Positions 12,725-25,766 of a stretch of DNA of 64,000 nt are shown here, in pieces. The translations under genes were made by a program, and so were the position numbers. How positions within the stretch are numbered: the first letter of the stretch is position 1; the number at the start of each line of letters is the position of its first letter. The stretch is taken from the NCBI RefSeq assembly GCF_001039355.2, contig NW_019775653.1, positions 168,544 through 232,543 on the forward strand, written 5' to 3'. This stretch comes from Lingula anatina (Eukaryota; Brachiopoda; Lingulata; Lingulida; Lingulidae). The notes under the pieces were generated by a model. The model had not been told where the DNA came from. It made no database searches and worked only from the letters and a program-made list of their open reading frames with translations.

Positions 12725-13073
12725 ACATCTCAACCAGAGAGTCACTTCCTCACTTCCTTGAGCAAAGAAAACGACTACTCACGAACGAGGAAAAAGACAA
12801 TATTGACCAGTAATATCACTTATTTTAACTTTCGTTTATTTTTAACTCTCTTTACTCTCAGAATGAATTTGCTAGAGGTGATATTGAGAGAATGATGAGA
12901 AAATGGAAACCAAAACTTTTCTGGGCAAGTAAACCATAAGTATCTTTATGGTTTAATTTGTTTGTTGTCTTTATTTCTGTTACCTACTGGTACACAAACA
13001 TTAAAATGTCAGCGTCTGTCTACCACTCATGTGGTGACTAATGCATTTGAAAAACGTACTTCAAATGGAACTA

Positions 13074-13079
13074 AATAAA
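13074..13079 (+). terminator. polyadenylation signal of GH10 gene 1
   Basis: AATAAA about 350 bp after the stop codon at 12722-12724, in AT-rich sequence. It is the first canonical hexamer I noted downstream of the stop. Confidence 0.45.
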
Positions 13080-13496
13080 ATTTGCTATTTGAGTGCAATT
13101 AATCGACAGCGTTATGGTGGGGATTTCAAAACACAGCAGCATAAAGTGCCAGCATCCAAAACGACTAAAGTATAATTTTCATTAGAAACTTAATGGCTAT
13201 CCGGGTATGTTTTTAACAGTAGATCAAGCCTTCGTTTACTGCATCTATGTTAAAACAGAATATACAGACGAATGCATTCTATTTTGTTAAATTTGACGAA
13301 GGTCCGATGCAAATATGAAAATGGACCTAGTCTGACCATGTTTCATTAAACTCAGAATTTACATGAAATAAAATTTAACCCTTTTAAATGATCATATGGG
13401 CACGATTATTGATTTCAAAAACTTTCTTCATTAAAGATACGAAAACACCCAATAGGCACTACATTTTCAATGAATCTTTCACCCCATTCTCATAGA

Positions 13497-13603
13497 TTAG
13501 ATCGACCTACATTGGATCGACCTAACCCCCTGGGGGTTCACGCTAAATAGCTGTCAGCCGGGCGGACACGAAAGTTAATTACCCCTTAAAGCTTGTAGTA
13601 GGC
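13497..13603. mobile_element. fold-back element fragment cut at the N
   Basis: Its reverse complement matches about 37130-37230 closely, including the central AAGCT..TAAGGGGTAATTAAC core and the flanking GTAGTAGGC and CCCTGGGGGTTCAC blocks. The copy stops exactly at the N at 13604, just past the centre, so the right half is missing. This is what a contig ending inside a repeat would look like. Confidence 0.65.
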
Positions 13604-14504
13604 NCTTTGTTTTTACTGGATGCGTACTTTTATCTGGGCAACGGAAGGCAAAGATTCCTTTGAAACACCGTGCTGAAACATGGTCAGAACCTTCTCATTT
13701 TCCTCATTAGTACAACTTCCGTAAAAAAAAAACAGAAATCAAATTTTGACAATGGAATAAACCATGTTCACCCATGTAAACTGTCAAAATGTACGAAGTG
13801 TTGCTGTGAACAAAGTAATTGAATTACCGTTGTGGTAGGCCAAGTTTTTCTCCTGAACTATACATGTAGAAAGTGTCAAATGCATCCAATTTAAATTCCT
13901 AATTTCCTCCAATATAGCACAGACGGTGAACCCCGGGCCCGAAAGGGAGACACAGAGGGAACGATGCCCTTCTCCCCTGACTGTTCTCTAGTTCCCTAGT
14001 TCCCGATGTACCCCCTACTCTCCCTTCTCTCTAAAAATGCAGTTTAACGTCCGAAACATGCCACAACCAAGAAGTAGTTCAATGTCTGTGCAGTATTTAC
14101 AGTACATGCAGCCGAGTAATAGAGCTGCCAAACAAAGCGAAACAGTATTTTCATCGTTGCGTCCCTTCCCCTTCGAGATAGTTGGAAAATGAACTAATTT
14201 TGGTAGACTAAGCCTTCATATATTGTTTTAACTTGTCCACGATTGATGCTACAGACTCAGATTCTTTAAAAACTAGCCAAAAACTTCTTAATTGTATAGG
14301 TCTTGGAAGTGGACTAAATAAATGTCCGAAGAAGGTTCTTCAGTAACGCCTCAGGTACTTAAAACGCGACGTCTGCGATTCAAACGGTGACTGTGTAAGC
14401 TGAGTAGAAGAGATTCCCTGTCAATACATAGTAATACTTAGTTAAATTACACGTTAACTGACCGAGCCCAGTCCAAATCAGTTATCATCACACCACTGTG
14501 CCCG

Positions 14505-14520
14505 CACCTGTGCACAGGTG
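14505..14520. promoter_or_regulatory. palindromic double E-box upstream of GH10 gene 2
   Basis: CACCTGTGCACAGGTG is a perfect 16-bp palindrome of two E-boxes, 530-545 bp upstream of the start codon at 15049. The homologous site upstream of gene 1 is 4653-4670. Both sit in a duplicated upstream block. Confidence 0.45.
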
Positions 14521-15048
14521 TTTGTAAATTTGGTTTCGCTAATTTGTGATAGGTTTGAGATGCCACCTCGAGCGTCAGCGAGACAGGTGTTGCAGGCATG
14601 CGTCGCGTGCAGGTGACAGTGTATGATTTGACACACATACCGAGAAAAAGTACTTACATTTCACAGATAAACACCCCTAAAATTGAATACAACGTATTTC
14701 GCCACGGCCACATAACATCTCTAGTATTTATCAAGGTTATTAAGATTCCTTGAAGTTCCATCTTGTTTCCTCAAGTTATTTTTAAACCGGTATCATCCAC
14801 TCTTGTAAAAAGTTTAGGAATGACCTTTCAGCAAAATTTTTAAATCGGCCAATGTCGTGAAATCACTCTCTACGCCTCAGCCTTCCCCTCTCCCCGAGTT
14901 AGCCAATCATAAATCGGGATCAGGATATCACAACGTAAGTAATCACTCCTCTCTCTCTGCGTGTATTAAAGAATAAAATATACATGTAACTCTCACTCAA
15001 GCTCTGAGCTACACAGTTACTAGTTGTGCTCCCATTAAAGCTGAAAAC

Positions 15049-18000
15049 ATGACAATTGTTCGTACATTAGTTGTGTTAGTTTTTATGCATGCATATATTT
15101 TTGCTGAAGAACTCATACAGCATGGCGGATTCGAAGAGGAAGGGTACACGGCGTTTTGGGACTGTACAAATTGCGACATGGCACGTGTACAAGACAGTCA
15201 CGGAGGATTATATGCACTGAAAGTGGAAAACAGGTATGTGCATTTGATGTGGCTTAAACATTGTGTAGACAGAAAAATTGTTAGCTTTTTCTTTTTAATT
15301 AAAAACACGTATACTTGTTTTTCTCGTACCCTCTAGCAGGATGGCAGATATTATAGGCACACTTTCCTCATTTCTCAGAGAACAGAATGGCCGTCTCTTT
15401 ATCTAAAGACATCTGTGAATATCTAGTGAAAAATCAATCTGTGGCCCTTGTATTTTTCTCGCAGAACCGTAAATAACATGGGGTTCTAGGATCTTTAAAA
15501 AGACATCCTTAAATGACATAGAACTGTTTTTAGCTTTAAACGCCTATTTGTAAATTTGGTTAAAACTATACCACGCGGTTTAATAGTTAGATTTGCAGTG
15601 CCTCCGCAGTGTCTCTATGATGATAGAGTGATCGTATAGCTGTGTATATACTGTATAGAGAACATTTTTATTCAAAACAAAGTAATTATAAGTTCTACAT
15701 AAATGTAGTCATACAAAATTCATTAGTATTATAATATCCATAAGTGTGAGCCAATAAGTAGGCCTAAACAACTGTAATATCCACTACTGAATACTGAGCA
15801 TTGGCTTTTATTAGAAAAGCTTAGTACCTGCCTAAGTGACTTTACAAACCCAAAACCTGTATAAGAAGCAATCAAGGATGGAAAATTATAAACGTATAAA
15901 TTGACCAAAAGACGTAAAGAGGGTTATGTCACTGGGAGACAGTGCATGTGAAATATCTGCTGAAAGCGACATGTTACGGGGCCCTGAATGACAGGGTAAT
16001 TTAATAGAGGCTACTTTAAGTAATACCGAAAGGAGAAGTCATTAATTTGCAATCTTCGACACGAGGTCTATAGAATTTTTAATTTTTACTAAGTATTTTT
16101 GCACTGAGACTGACAAGTAGACTGTCAACTACTGTATGTTTTTGTTTATAACTGCGTTTCTGCTTATACCACTTCGTGATTACTATATGCCAGCATTTAA
16201 TATTTAATATTAATGATCAGTTATGTTAGGCCTATGCCCTTGTGAAAAATGAAAATGTGAAGAACTTGCCAAAACCGAAACAGATATATTACATCCGCAT
16301 AGTAGGCGATAAATGTGAAAGCGGCGTATTAACCCTTACTATAACTAGAAAAGCACTCCTAGAACGCAGACCTCCGCCAAGGCAGCGATTTTTTATTATT
16401 ATTGATTATTGATTAATTATTGATCCGGATCACCACCAAAAACAAATCACTGCTAAGTTAACCCATTTCCCACCTGCCCTGAAAATTTCATCAAAACCGG
16501 TCCATAACTTTTGGAGTTATGTTGATGACAAACAGACAGAAAGACAGACAGGGGTGAAATCATAACCTCCTTGGCGGAGGTAATAATAAATGCGAGAGCG
16601 CTGGTAGTGAGAAATTTAACTCGAAAGAGTCAGTTTAATTTTAAGTAAATGTTCTGATAACTTGTTTCTGTCCATTTGCCTTCACTGTCGCCGTCCCTTT
16701 CCTCTGTCTTACACATTTGTTCACCTTATAACTGCCAAAAGGTAATTTGTTTTCCTTTAATTTACTCAATAAAATGTAGAATGCAGGAATCAGTGCAAAA
16801 ATCAGCATGATCGGATTGTTTTTACAAAGGTTATTGAATTTTTACTGATTTTTATTCATGAATGCGTCGTTCGCCTCGTAAGTGAGAAATCGTATTTTTG
16901 TTTTACTTAAGATTCAGTAAGGAGCTTCATATGATAAAAACGACAGGTTGATTATGAAAGTCACCATCATCGGTTTGTTTTCACGAATATTTTTTCATAT
17001 ACAGTATATCGCAATGTTTATGCGAATCTTGTTTGTTTAACTTAAAATTTAATTGATTAAAAGGCAGGCCAAATTAAAAAATCAGCATGTGCGATTAGTT
17101 AGGACTAGATGTCTAAGTGTATCTTCATGTGTATTTGCCAGCTTGGCTGACTAGTCGTTAAATACAGAAACTGGCTTCGTTCGTGTGAGATGATACACCG
17201 TCACCTGAAAGACATATGCCATAACACTAAGAGCGTCAGCTGTTGCGATTGCTTGCGATTATTATTTCCGTATTTCTTAGGATAAAGTGCGTGTAAGGCG
17301 TTGAATATGTAAAGAAACTTGTTGATCTAGATGATTTTAGTGGGGGTGTCGCACTTGTGACGCACTCCCTCCGTGCGTTAGATTTTGTTCGCAAGTTGAG
17401 AGGGTGTGCGCCGTATTCAACACGCAAGGGGCACAAGCTCCTTCATTGCTTGCGACGTGCGTCTGAGATCACGCTTTTTTCCCCATGGTACCTTAAAAAT
17501 CGCACATCTTAATTGCTAACTCCTTGCAAACTCCTTGCGAGGTGAGCAAGTTACACTTGCGTTTCGCTGTTCGCCAAGAATTCGTAGAATTTCCTAGACA
17601 TGTCCAACATCCTCCGTATGTACTTAAGCCTGGGTCACAACCCAACGTACGGCTGCTACGTGTGATCTACGGACCAAAAAAATGGGGAAAACTTGGGATT
17701 TCGTGCGTGAGGAACGCGTCCATCGTGCGGCTTTTAGACACCGCGTAGACACCACGTGGAAAATTTTCGACATGATCAACAGCCGCTGCGTGCGGTCTAC
17801 GAAATCTCAAAAAAAAAAAAAATAATAATAAAAAATAATAATAATAATAATAATAAAATAAAATAAAATAAAATAAAAAATGGAACACGTTTGCTTGTCG
17901 TACGGGACACGCGAGGAAATTCTTTTTTCCCCACTGCGATTGGGTGGCTACGATTCGTGCGATGCACGTGGTTAAGGCACACGATACACGTACTTATTTC

Positions 18001-21000
18001 TTGCTCACTCCGTGCTCACTCCACACTTCCACGCGCCCACCGTGTAGACCACCGGAGCTCGTGCATGTTGAGTGAGTAGTGGTCACTCCTTGAGCATGGA
18101 CCGTGGGTTTAAAAGGAGGAGCTTGCACGAAAAAGCATCCTTTTCAGCCTCGGATTTCTAGTTTGAAAAATGCTTTAAAAGACAACATCTTTGACCAGTG
18201 CTGCGGATATATTGATCTCCTTAAACATGCACTGTTCTTTAACCCTCCCAAAAACATCTCAACACGCAATACTCGCGTGCAAAGGACGAGCAACAACCGT
18301 AGGAAGTCAGCAAGACTGCCCTATGTTCACTTGCGTTGCCCTTGCGTTTCCCTGGCGTTGCTCGTACTCTTAGTACGGATAACGTACGTAGTGCACGATG
18401 CTTGTACTTAGAATGCACGGGGCGCGCGGGACACTTGCAAAAGCCCGTCAGGCGCAGCAGATACCTCTGACGTGCGGAGCTTGTGCTTCTCACGTACTTT
18501 TCACGCATTTTCTTCAAGCGCACTCCTTGCAATCACCAATTACTTGATTCGTTCCCTGCGATCTAGCTACGCCCAGCCAGACGAGAGGAACCTAAAAAAA
18601 AAAAAAAAAAAAAAAAACGTCCTAAAAATCGTGTGTGGAGTTGGGACCCAGGCTTTACAGGCTGTATGCGAACTCGAATTTTCGTAAGAAGGACTTGTGT
18701 GGCATGTCTAGCGCTATATTTATTTCAGTATCGGATCAATGCCGTGCGGTTTATTGCCACCCATTTATTCTGTATATTTTTTAAATGCTAACACAGGGCA
18801 GATGAAAGTGCTGGACCACATCAAACAGTAAATGTTACTAGGAATGCTTTCTATGGGGCCGAATCCTATGTCAAGCTGCTGACTGACGAAGAGGGGTCGG
18901 TTCATACTAGATTAGAGCTGTTTACAAAGATCACCCACACAGATGGTAAGTTGTTATTAATGCAACTGGTCATCTGATCACATCGTTCATGTACAGATAC
19001 AAGTGTGTTAGTTGTGACGTTCATTGCGTTTGCTATTGCAATACATTACATAGACAACGCTTGCATTTTTATCTCTTAATTGTGCAACCATTTTCTGATT
19101 TAAAGGAACAAAAGAAAGTAGAAAAATCGGCAATGGCCCTTATATGACAACGGCAGAAGGTTGGAAGAAACTTGGAGGCGTGTTCAGGGCACCTGAGAAA
19201 GGTAAAGTCGGTCATTTGTCACTTAACCTCGGTATAAATAGTTGTGTAAATTAATGCCATATTTACCCATGTGTGCAAGAAAAGACAGACAAATAAATTC
19301 TGTCTAGCTCTGTGATGTGAAAATCAATTTCTTCTTTCCCGTCCATGTATAAAACAATGCACCGTTACGTCAATTAATGAACTATGATTTTATACTTAAA
19401 GTGATAACTGAACTTTTTAATCCATCCTTTCAGACATAGATGACTTAAAAATCTATTTCAAAGGCCCGGGCCCGTCAGTGTCCTTCTTACTTGACAGCGT
19501 CTCTCTGAAGTTAATTCCAGAAATGAGTGATAATTGGAAAGAAGAAGCTAACGAAACAATTCAGCAAATCAGAATGGCTGATATTAACCTCGAGTAAGGC
19601 TTTTATTACATGAAATCAATTGTAGTAGACAATGTGGTCGTAAAATAGGAAATTATTGTACACTTCTTTTCGTTTCCCGATACGAAGAAGCTTCCAAATA
19701 TTGTATTAAAAATATTCATAAGAATTTGTTGAATATTTATTTATTCATTTATTTTGTTTTCAGAGTGTTCATAGGAGATGAATACGAATTAAGTGACGTA
19801 GAAGTGAGGGTAAGATTAGGATTTTTCTTGTTATCATGTTATCCCGCCCATCCGTGGATACTTTTGCACGTCCGCAGGTCCGTTTTATTTGCCAAAGATT
19901 TGGGTGAGGAAGTTGAATCGACGGGGATTGATAGACCTGTCATCAGGAATGCATCGTGCTGCATGGGTCCTTAGGAATTATAGTTTGACTGGGGATGGGA
20001 CTGTCCGTGGGGTTTTATGATACTATCTTTTCACATAAAAATAATTTCATCGATACTTAAATTAAATAGCCACACAAGAAAAAATTGCTGATGTTTATTA
20101 TCAATAAACATTACCCAGACTGTGACATTGGAGATGGAGCCCCTGGGTGCGAGGATATGCCATGGCTACCCATTGACAACACCTAGTTTTATAAGGCAAC
20201 TAATCCAGCAGCCTGCATACAAGTTAATCATAATGATATCTTTATTAACAACGAAAAAAAACTAAACAAAAATGTTTTTTTTTCTTAAAAATTTGGAGGT
20301 CATTTTCACTTGCAGGTAGATCAAGTAAGAAGCAAATTTCCAATCGGGGCAATGGTCAAGGCAGACAGGATTCTTGATGAAAACGACAATAAGTACCGTG
20401 AATTTGTGAGCGAGACGTTTGAGTGGATCACGATAGCCAACGCTTTGAAATGGAGGTTAATGCAACGGGAAGAGGTACGAAAAAGAAGTTAAAAAATATA
20501 GTCTGTTAAAATTGAAACAATTTTAACGAAAATTACCAAAAGCAAATGTTCAATTCTGCAATCGGTCACTATATACAGTGATTTTTTTTTTATTGCAAGG
20601 ATTTGCTGGACTACGAAAAACCCAATCAAACGGTTGATTGGCTTGTGGAAAAGGGGTAAGGATGAATATCTGATATCGTTTGATCGAGGTACTGGACTGA
20701 TAGTAGTGTTATTTCAATAAATGTCTTACATACATTTTCTTACATTTTTCTCTATTTAAATGGAAGACATTGGCATTACAGTGTTGTCATTAGATTTCAT
20801 CGATGATGATTATGAATATCTTAGTTCCACTAATTGGTGTGGCTAACTTTTTCTGAACTCTTCCAGCAAAGAAATACGAGGACACAATGTTTTTTGGGGT
20901 GTTCCGAAAAATGTTCCAGAGTGGCTGAAAGACAAGTCAGCAGAAGAAGTTAAAAAACATGTGGACGACCGGTTAAAGGGGGTCGTTCAGGCATTTAAAG

Positions 21001-24000
21001 GGAGGTAAGCGTTTAGATTTCACTCTTGTTAATAGTTACATTTTTCTCGAGACATTTTTAAGTTAACTATTTTATATGCAATCAGACGTAGGTTCTATTC
21101 ACCTTATTTGGAATTGTGTCATGATGCTTAGTTTATTTTATGGTGAAAATATTGTTGAACACTAAAGTGTTCATAAGGTGTCTCATTTGGAGAAAATAAT
21201 TGATTCTTAAAAAAAATTCTCTGCCTTTTAACATTTTTAACTTTTATGGAAAACATTTCGTATACATAGATTGGCCCACTGGGATGTAAACAATGAATTC
21301 ATCGCTGGACACGGAGACTGGTACGAACAAAAAACTGGAGACAGGTTCCTTACAGAGAAAATGTTTCAGAATATCTCTGTCATTGACTCTGACGTGAAAC
21401 TGTTTTTTAACGAGTTTAACGTAATAAACGGAGGAGCTTCTACGGACGTAAGTACAAAAATCAACATTTGGTATGATCTCGAGTAATTTAATAGAGGCCA
21501 TTTGTTTGGACTTTTAAAAAGATATTTAAAATTTTTTCTAGTAAGTGTAGACCCATGGTCATTTTAGTGTGTTATTGTCCACTAAAACACACGGATTTCT
21601 GGGCTTCACTGTCCAGAAAGCTCTTGTTTAGTTTATGATGATATATGCCACTGACTTATTTCCTGAATTTCCAGGCCCTTGTTGACATGGCAGAGCAATA
21701 CAAGGCTAAAGGTCTTCCTCTGTATGGTATTGGAACACAAGGCCATCTTAAAAACACTGGATACCCAGACATTCTAAGGATTAAGGTATTGAAAATATCT
21801 CACCAGCCTCACTTGTGATGATTTCCATGCATTGAAAAATGTACGACAGATTCCTTCTTTTAACATTTATGTTTCAGGAATTCCTTGCAACAAAACTGAT
21901 TTTTCCATATTGCAAACCGACACATGTTTTGATTTGATTAAAGACACTATTTTCAATTATTTTTCATTGTATCCCAAGGTAAACCTTGACAAACTAGCCA
22001 CGACTGGTCTCCCAGTTTGGATCACGGAGCTGGACACACCGGCTGTCGATATAAACGACAGAGGAGACTACTATACAGATGTGCTGACGTACCTGTACAG
22101 TCACCATGCGGTGGAAGGAATCATAATATGGCTGTGGCACGATGACGGAAATATGAGGAAGAATTACACAAATCTGGCAGGGGGGCTTGGTAATGATTTC
22201 CAGGTAATGTTTTCTGTTGCAGCTGAATAGTATTATTGCCTACGACAATTTGTCGGTGCCATGGATTTGTATATATTTGTTATCGTTAGTGGGTTTGTGA
22301 GTTTGTCTGTGTACATCATTAGTAAGGAACAGATTTTGATAAAATTTTCGGGATATGGTACAGATGGCCCAAGGAGGATTGATTACATTTTTAAAAGTGA
22401 TGATCCATTGATTAATTAAGAAATTAATTTGTCAATTAATAATGTACACATTTTGATGTTATTTACAGGATAGGTCACAAATGGGCCAAGAAAGAAATGC
22501 TTAGATTTTGGTGACGGTCCATTGATTAATTCATTAATCAACTAATAATAAAATTTTCAGGATTAGAAGGGGCCAATTTCATTAAATTTTCAGGATAGTT
22601 CAGATATGTTCTAAGGAAGAAAGGATCAAACTTTGGTGATGATCCATAAATTAATAAATTAATTATGACTTAATTATTTGTCTTGGTGAAAGTTGCTCAG
22701 TCGGAGTGCTTTTCTGCTTGTTGAATGTGATACTACTACTACTACTACTACTACGGAAAACCGTATATGCCTCAACGTTTTATCCAGCCACTTAGTCAGA
22801 TACTGGTACTAGTAGTGAATTGTGCCCCCCCCCCCTCTTCTTCTGATGATAGTTTTCCACTGTATCAGTCAATATGAGCGGGTAGCCTAAATACGCTGGA
22901 CAACATTTTTTACTTGGGGTATCAGTGCTGTTAACAAATTGTAAAAATGAAAGCAACTTTGTTACAATTTGTACCATTAGATTTAATTAGGACATTATAA
23001 TTCTATCCTCTCTATACTTAATACTTCTAAAGTTTGGGTTCTTTTCTTTTTTAATCACCCAATGTAATTTAATCAATTCTCTTTTTTTGATTCAGTTGAA
23101 TGATGCAGGGATCAGGGTTCAAAACCTTTTAAGGAAGACATTGCGAACTAACAAAGTTATCAAGCCGACTTCCCAGTTGAGTACCATGGCAGTAAGGGGT
23201 AAGACTAGTTTTTTTTTTTCATTTCTCTGATTTGCCTCTCACTTTCTCAATATAAATTACATGATTAAAGAGGGCAATACAGGTTTCTTTCTAGATCTGT
23301 GTATAAAGAAGCACAGGACTGGTGAATCAGTAATTTGCCAAATTTGGGGGGGCGGGGGGGGGGCGGCACAAACTAGGTTCACTTCACTCAATAAATATAA
23401 AACAGAAGACTATTCAAATTATAATGTGTCTTGATTTTGTACACATAGGCCTAAAATGTTTATTTTGTCTAGATAACTCAAGAGGCTTATAGTTACTTCT
23501 TACACAAGTTAATCATGAAGGCATTATTATCATTATTTATGGCATCTTTTGTATTTATAAGCTATATATAACAGTCACTTTTAGTGATGAGAGTATAGAT
23601 CCTATAAGTTTGAAAATGTGTAACCATCCCTGGACTATATAATCCTTTCCTATGCTCCAGCCTTCATGGGGGACTACACCATAAAGGTGTTGCACAATGG
23701 AGAGACAGTTCTGGAGAAGATGGTCACAGTTGGAAAGGAAGGTGCAAATGTCAGCTTGCAAGCAGGGTCAGGACTGAGCTGTGTGAACAGATGGTCTGCA
23801 CAATCCGGAGTTGGTAACGGGGAAACTGTGACAGTTCCATGTGATGATGGTGAAATCATGACAGGATGTTCCTCAAGAACTATTGTGAGTATTATTTAGA
23901 AAATATTTTGTCCATTTTTCAGTAAATTGCCTTTGTCTGACAAAGATTAAAGTAATATATATTACCAGAACATCTTTAGTTTAGCTTTTACTGTAACTAC

Positions 24001-25766
24001 AAAAATAAGAGTAAAACATATTAATGATAATATAAGGTGAATAATTAAAAGAAAGATATGCCTGTTTTATTCAATTCCCAGTTAACATACCCCTTTACCA
24101 TAAAAAATCAATATAATGTTATGTAATATTGCAGGATAAATCAGAATATAGAGATGGTGAAAGGTTTGGGCGGGATTCCTCAACCAAAGAACGCTTTTGC
24201 AAGGCTATCAACAGTGCCGGTTCCACTGCCCCTGTCCAAGCCATTGCCCGCTGCTGTAAACTACCTGTGGACCTGCAGTGCTCCTACCCCCCAGCACAAA
24301 CTTCAGGCACCGGCGATAATGAACAAATATCAATTCCTTGCCCCTCAGGCGAAGTACCAACAGGTAAGTCTAAACACCAGAACCATAAATGGTACTTACA
24401 AATGCTCACTTTAAATTACAGAAAGGTGACAGAACAGCTATCTTTACACTAGCACTTAAATGAGATACAGTGCAATTGTTAACAAACAATTTTTATAGTC
24501 TTTTTATCTGTTCTTTTTCATATTAGTTTTTATTGTTATCTGGCATGCATTTTGATGTAATGGACACTTCAGAAAAAAAATAATAAATTGACTAACATCA
24601 AGTTCCTCTTGAGCAAACATTTAAACTTTCAATAAAAAATGAATAAAAAATATTACAGGTGTCTGTACGCAACTACATGATGTTATCACCCATGCTTTGT
24701 CCATTTTAGGTTGCGCTTGCCTTGCTTACAGAATGACCTTTGATGGATCTTTCCCTGATATGAATACTTCATCGTGTATAGCACAAAATGATGGGGAAAA
24801 CGGAGGTCAGTTTTGGCGCTATATATTCAACATTTTAAATGAAAAATTCCCATGGAGTAGCAAAAACAAAAAGCTACTGACATGCTAGTACATGAAGTCC
24901 AGTGGCGGATGTAGATGGGGGTCAGGGGTGTCCTAACCCCCCTTCAGTTTCTGAAAAATATGTCACAAAACTATTCCTCTCTTGAAATTCTTAACTATAC
25001 CAAATTACCAAAAGTTTTTCTGGGCACCAACAAAGGGGCGATGGTCGGCTTCGCATCTGAGACCTGTCATTTGGGACCCCCCTTCAAATAATCCTGGATC
25101 TGGTCCTGTAGTGACATATACCGGTTGCCTATTACCTTTTACTTCATTAACCATGTTTGATATTCACAAATTAAAATAAAAATGAAGTATTAAATCATGC
25201 CATCAGTCAAGGTAAGATCTCAGACAATGTTTTGAATATTTTTCACATGAATGTTTCTAGGATCTGTTGGGACTGGTGCCTGTTGTCAAGCAAGCGGCTT
25301 GGAGTGTGTCACCAAAATGTCAGAGCGCAGTGGAGACAATCAGGGTGATCAAGTTTCTGTCAGCTGTGATGCTGGGTATACCATCACAGGATGCAATGTC
25401 TACAATGATTTTGGTGGAACAGCTGGGGCATACACAGGTAATAAATAACAAAGTAGATCGACATGGCACAACTTCAAATTTCAATTATTTGAAAGTTTTC
25501 ACCGTTGATTATAAATAGATCACTCAAGATCAGTGCACTTCTGTATAATAGCCTTCACACCTTTCAGTTGAAAATAAGGAATGATGTAATTAACAGACTT
25601 CACAATTGATAAACAACAGACATATGATTAATCATGTCATTTCTTTATTTTTCCTATAGCACCGGGTGATGGCAATGGCCTTTGCATAGCATTTAATGGC
25701 AGAAATAGGACCACGCCCAACCAAGGTGTGAAAGCTGTGGTCACCTGTTGTAGGATTGCAAACTAA
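15049..25766 (+). CDS. secreted GH10 glycosidase with CBM4/9-like and PCSK9-type C-terminal domains (gene 2)
   Basis: Tandem paralogue of 5104-12724 with 17 exons, 812 residues: 15049-15233, 18797-18945, 19106-19201, 19434-19593, 19764-19809, 20316-20474, 20600-20655, 20867-21004, 21270-21447, 21675-21785, 21979-22203, 23096-23198, 23661-23884, 24135-24363, 24710-24805, 25261-25437, 25660-25766. Exon lengths equal gene 1 except exon 10 (one extra codon) and exon 17 (five fewer). Acid/base E339 and nucleophile E443 are kept, as are GIGTQGH and the three six-cysteine modules. The Trp equivalent to gene 1 W485, in the loop after the LWVWHD motif, is Arg here, and the loop differs, so substrate preference may differ. 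Intron 1 is 3.5 kb and full of repeats. Confidence 0.9.
15330..15450. mobile_element. diverged MITE fragment related to 10318-10456
   Basis: It starts TACCCTCTAGCAGGATGGCAG and ends near AATCAATCTGTGGCCCTTG, matching the MITE in gene 1 intron 11 from the left end to near the right end. The terminal inverted repeat is partly lost. Confidence 0.5.
16343..16606. mobile_element. MITE with CTCCGCCAAGG inverted ends, copy 1
   Basis: The left side reads ACTAGAAAAGCACTCC then GACCTCCGCCAAGG; the right side has CCTTGGCGGAGGT. The interior has the GATCCGGATCACCACCAA and AACTTTTGGAGTTATGTTGA blocks. A second copy in the opposite orientation lies at 43497-43733. Fragments of the same end (GGAGTGCTTTTCT) occur near 10735-10770 and 22700-22730. 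Non-coding, in intron 1 of GH10 gene 2. Confidence 0.7.
17626..18655. mobile_element. 1.03-kb CpG-rich element with inverted ends in GH10 gene 2 intron 1
   Basis: AAGCCTGGGTCACAACCC at the left is mirrored by a GGGACCCAGGCTT end at the right. The interior is dense in CpG words (CGTGCG, ACGTACG, CACGTGG, CTTGCG), unlike the AT-rich surroundings. It contains an A/T microsatellite at about 17810-17880 and a poly-A run near 18594-18617. Short ORFs cross it on both strands but resemble nothing I know, so I treat it as a non-autonomous DNA element. The CpG-rich character also extends upstream to about 17220. Confidence 0.55.
22300..22730. repeat. degenerate tandem repeat in intron 11 of GH10 gene 2
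   Basis: Blocks around GATGATCCATTGATTAAT recur at roughly 100-bp spacing (about 22400, 22510 and 22640). Each is accompanied by AAATTTTCAGGATA and a GGCCCAAG-like word. The unit resembles the interior of the CTCCGCCAAGG MITE family. Confidence 0.5.
22736..22754. repeat. ACT trinucleotide microsatellite
   Basis: About six tandem ACT units in intron 11 of GH10 gene 2. Confidence 0.8.
23345..23367 (+). repeat. G-rich tract with quadruplex potential
   Basis: Three dense runs of G separated by single C bases in intron 12 of GH10 gene 2. It could form a G-quadruplex on the coding strand, but low-complexity sequencing error is equally possible. Confidence 0.4.
24898..25115. mobile_element. probable degenerate MITE in intron 15 of GH10 gene 2
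   Basis: It opens CCAGTGGCGGATG with a GGGGGTCAGGGG run and closes with CCCCCCTTCAAATAATCC then GGATCTGG, an imperfect inverted arrangement typical of small hAT-like elements in invertebrates. The ends are weakly matched. Confidence 0.35.

Larger units (their letters stand above)
12725..15048. other. spacer between the two GH10 genes
   Basis: It contains the 3' UTR of gene 1 (AATAAA at 13074-13079), a truncated fold-back element at about 13497-13603, the N at 13604 and the upstream region of gene 2. No gene is seen. Because the N looks like a contig join, the true distance between the genes is unknown, although tandem order is plausible. Confidence 0.6.

Noticed and set aside
17524-18687. 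Many overlapping ORFs in the CpG-rich block
   Set aside because: They occur on both strands with no domain signature; composition alone lowers stop frequency.
22736-22754. CRISPR-like or other arrayed repeats
   Set aside because: Only eukaryotic microsatellites and tandem duplications are present; no spacer-repeat structure exists anywhere in the window.
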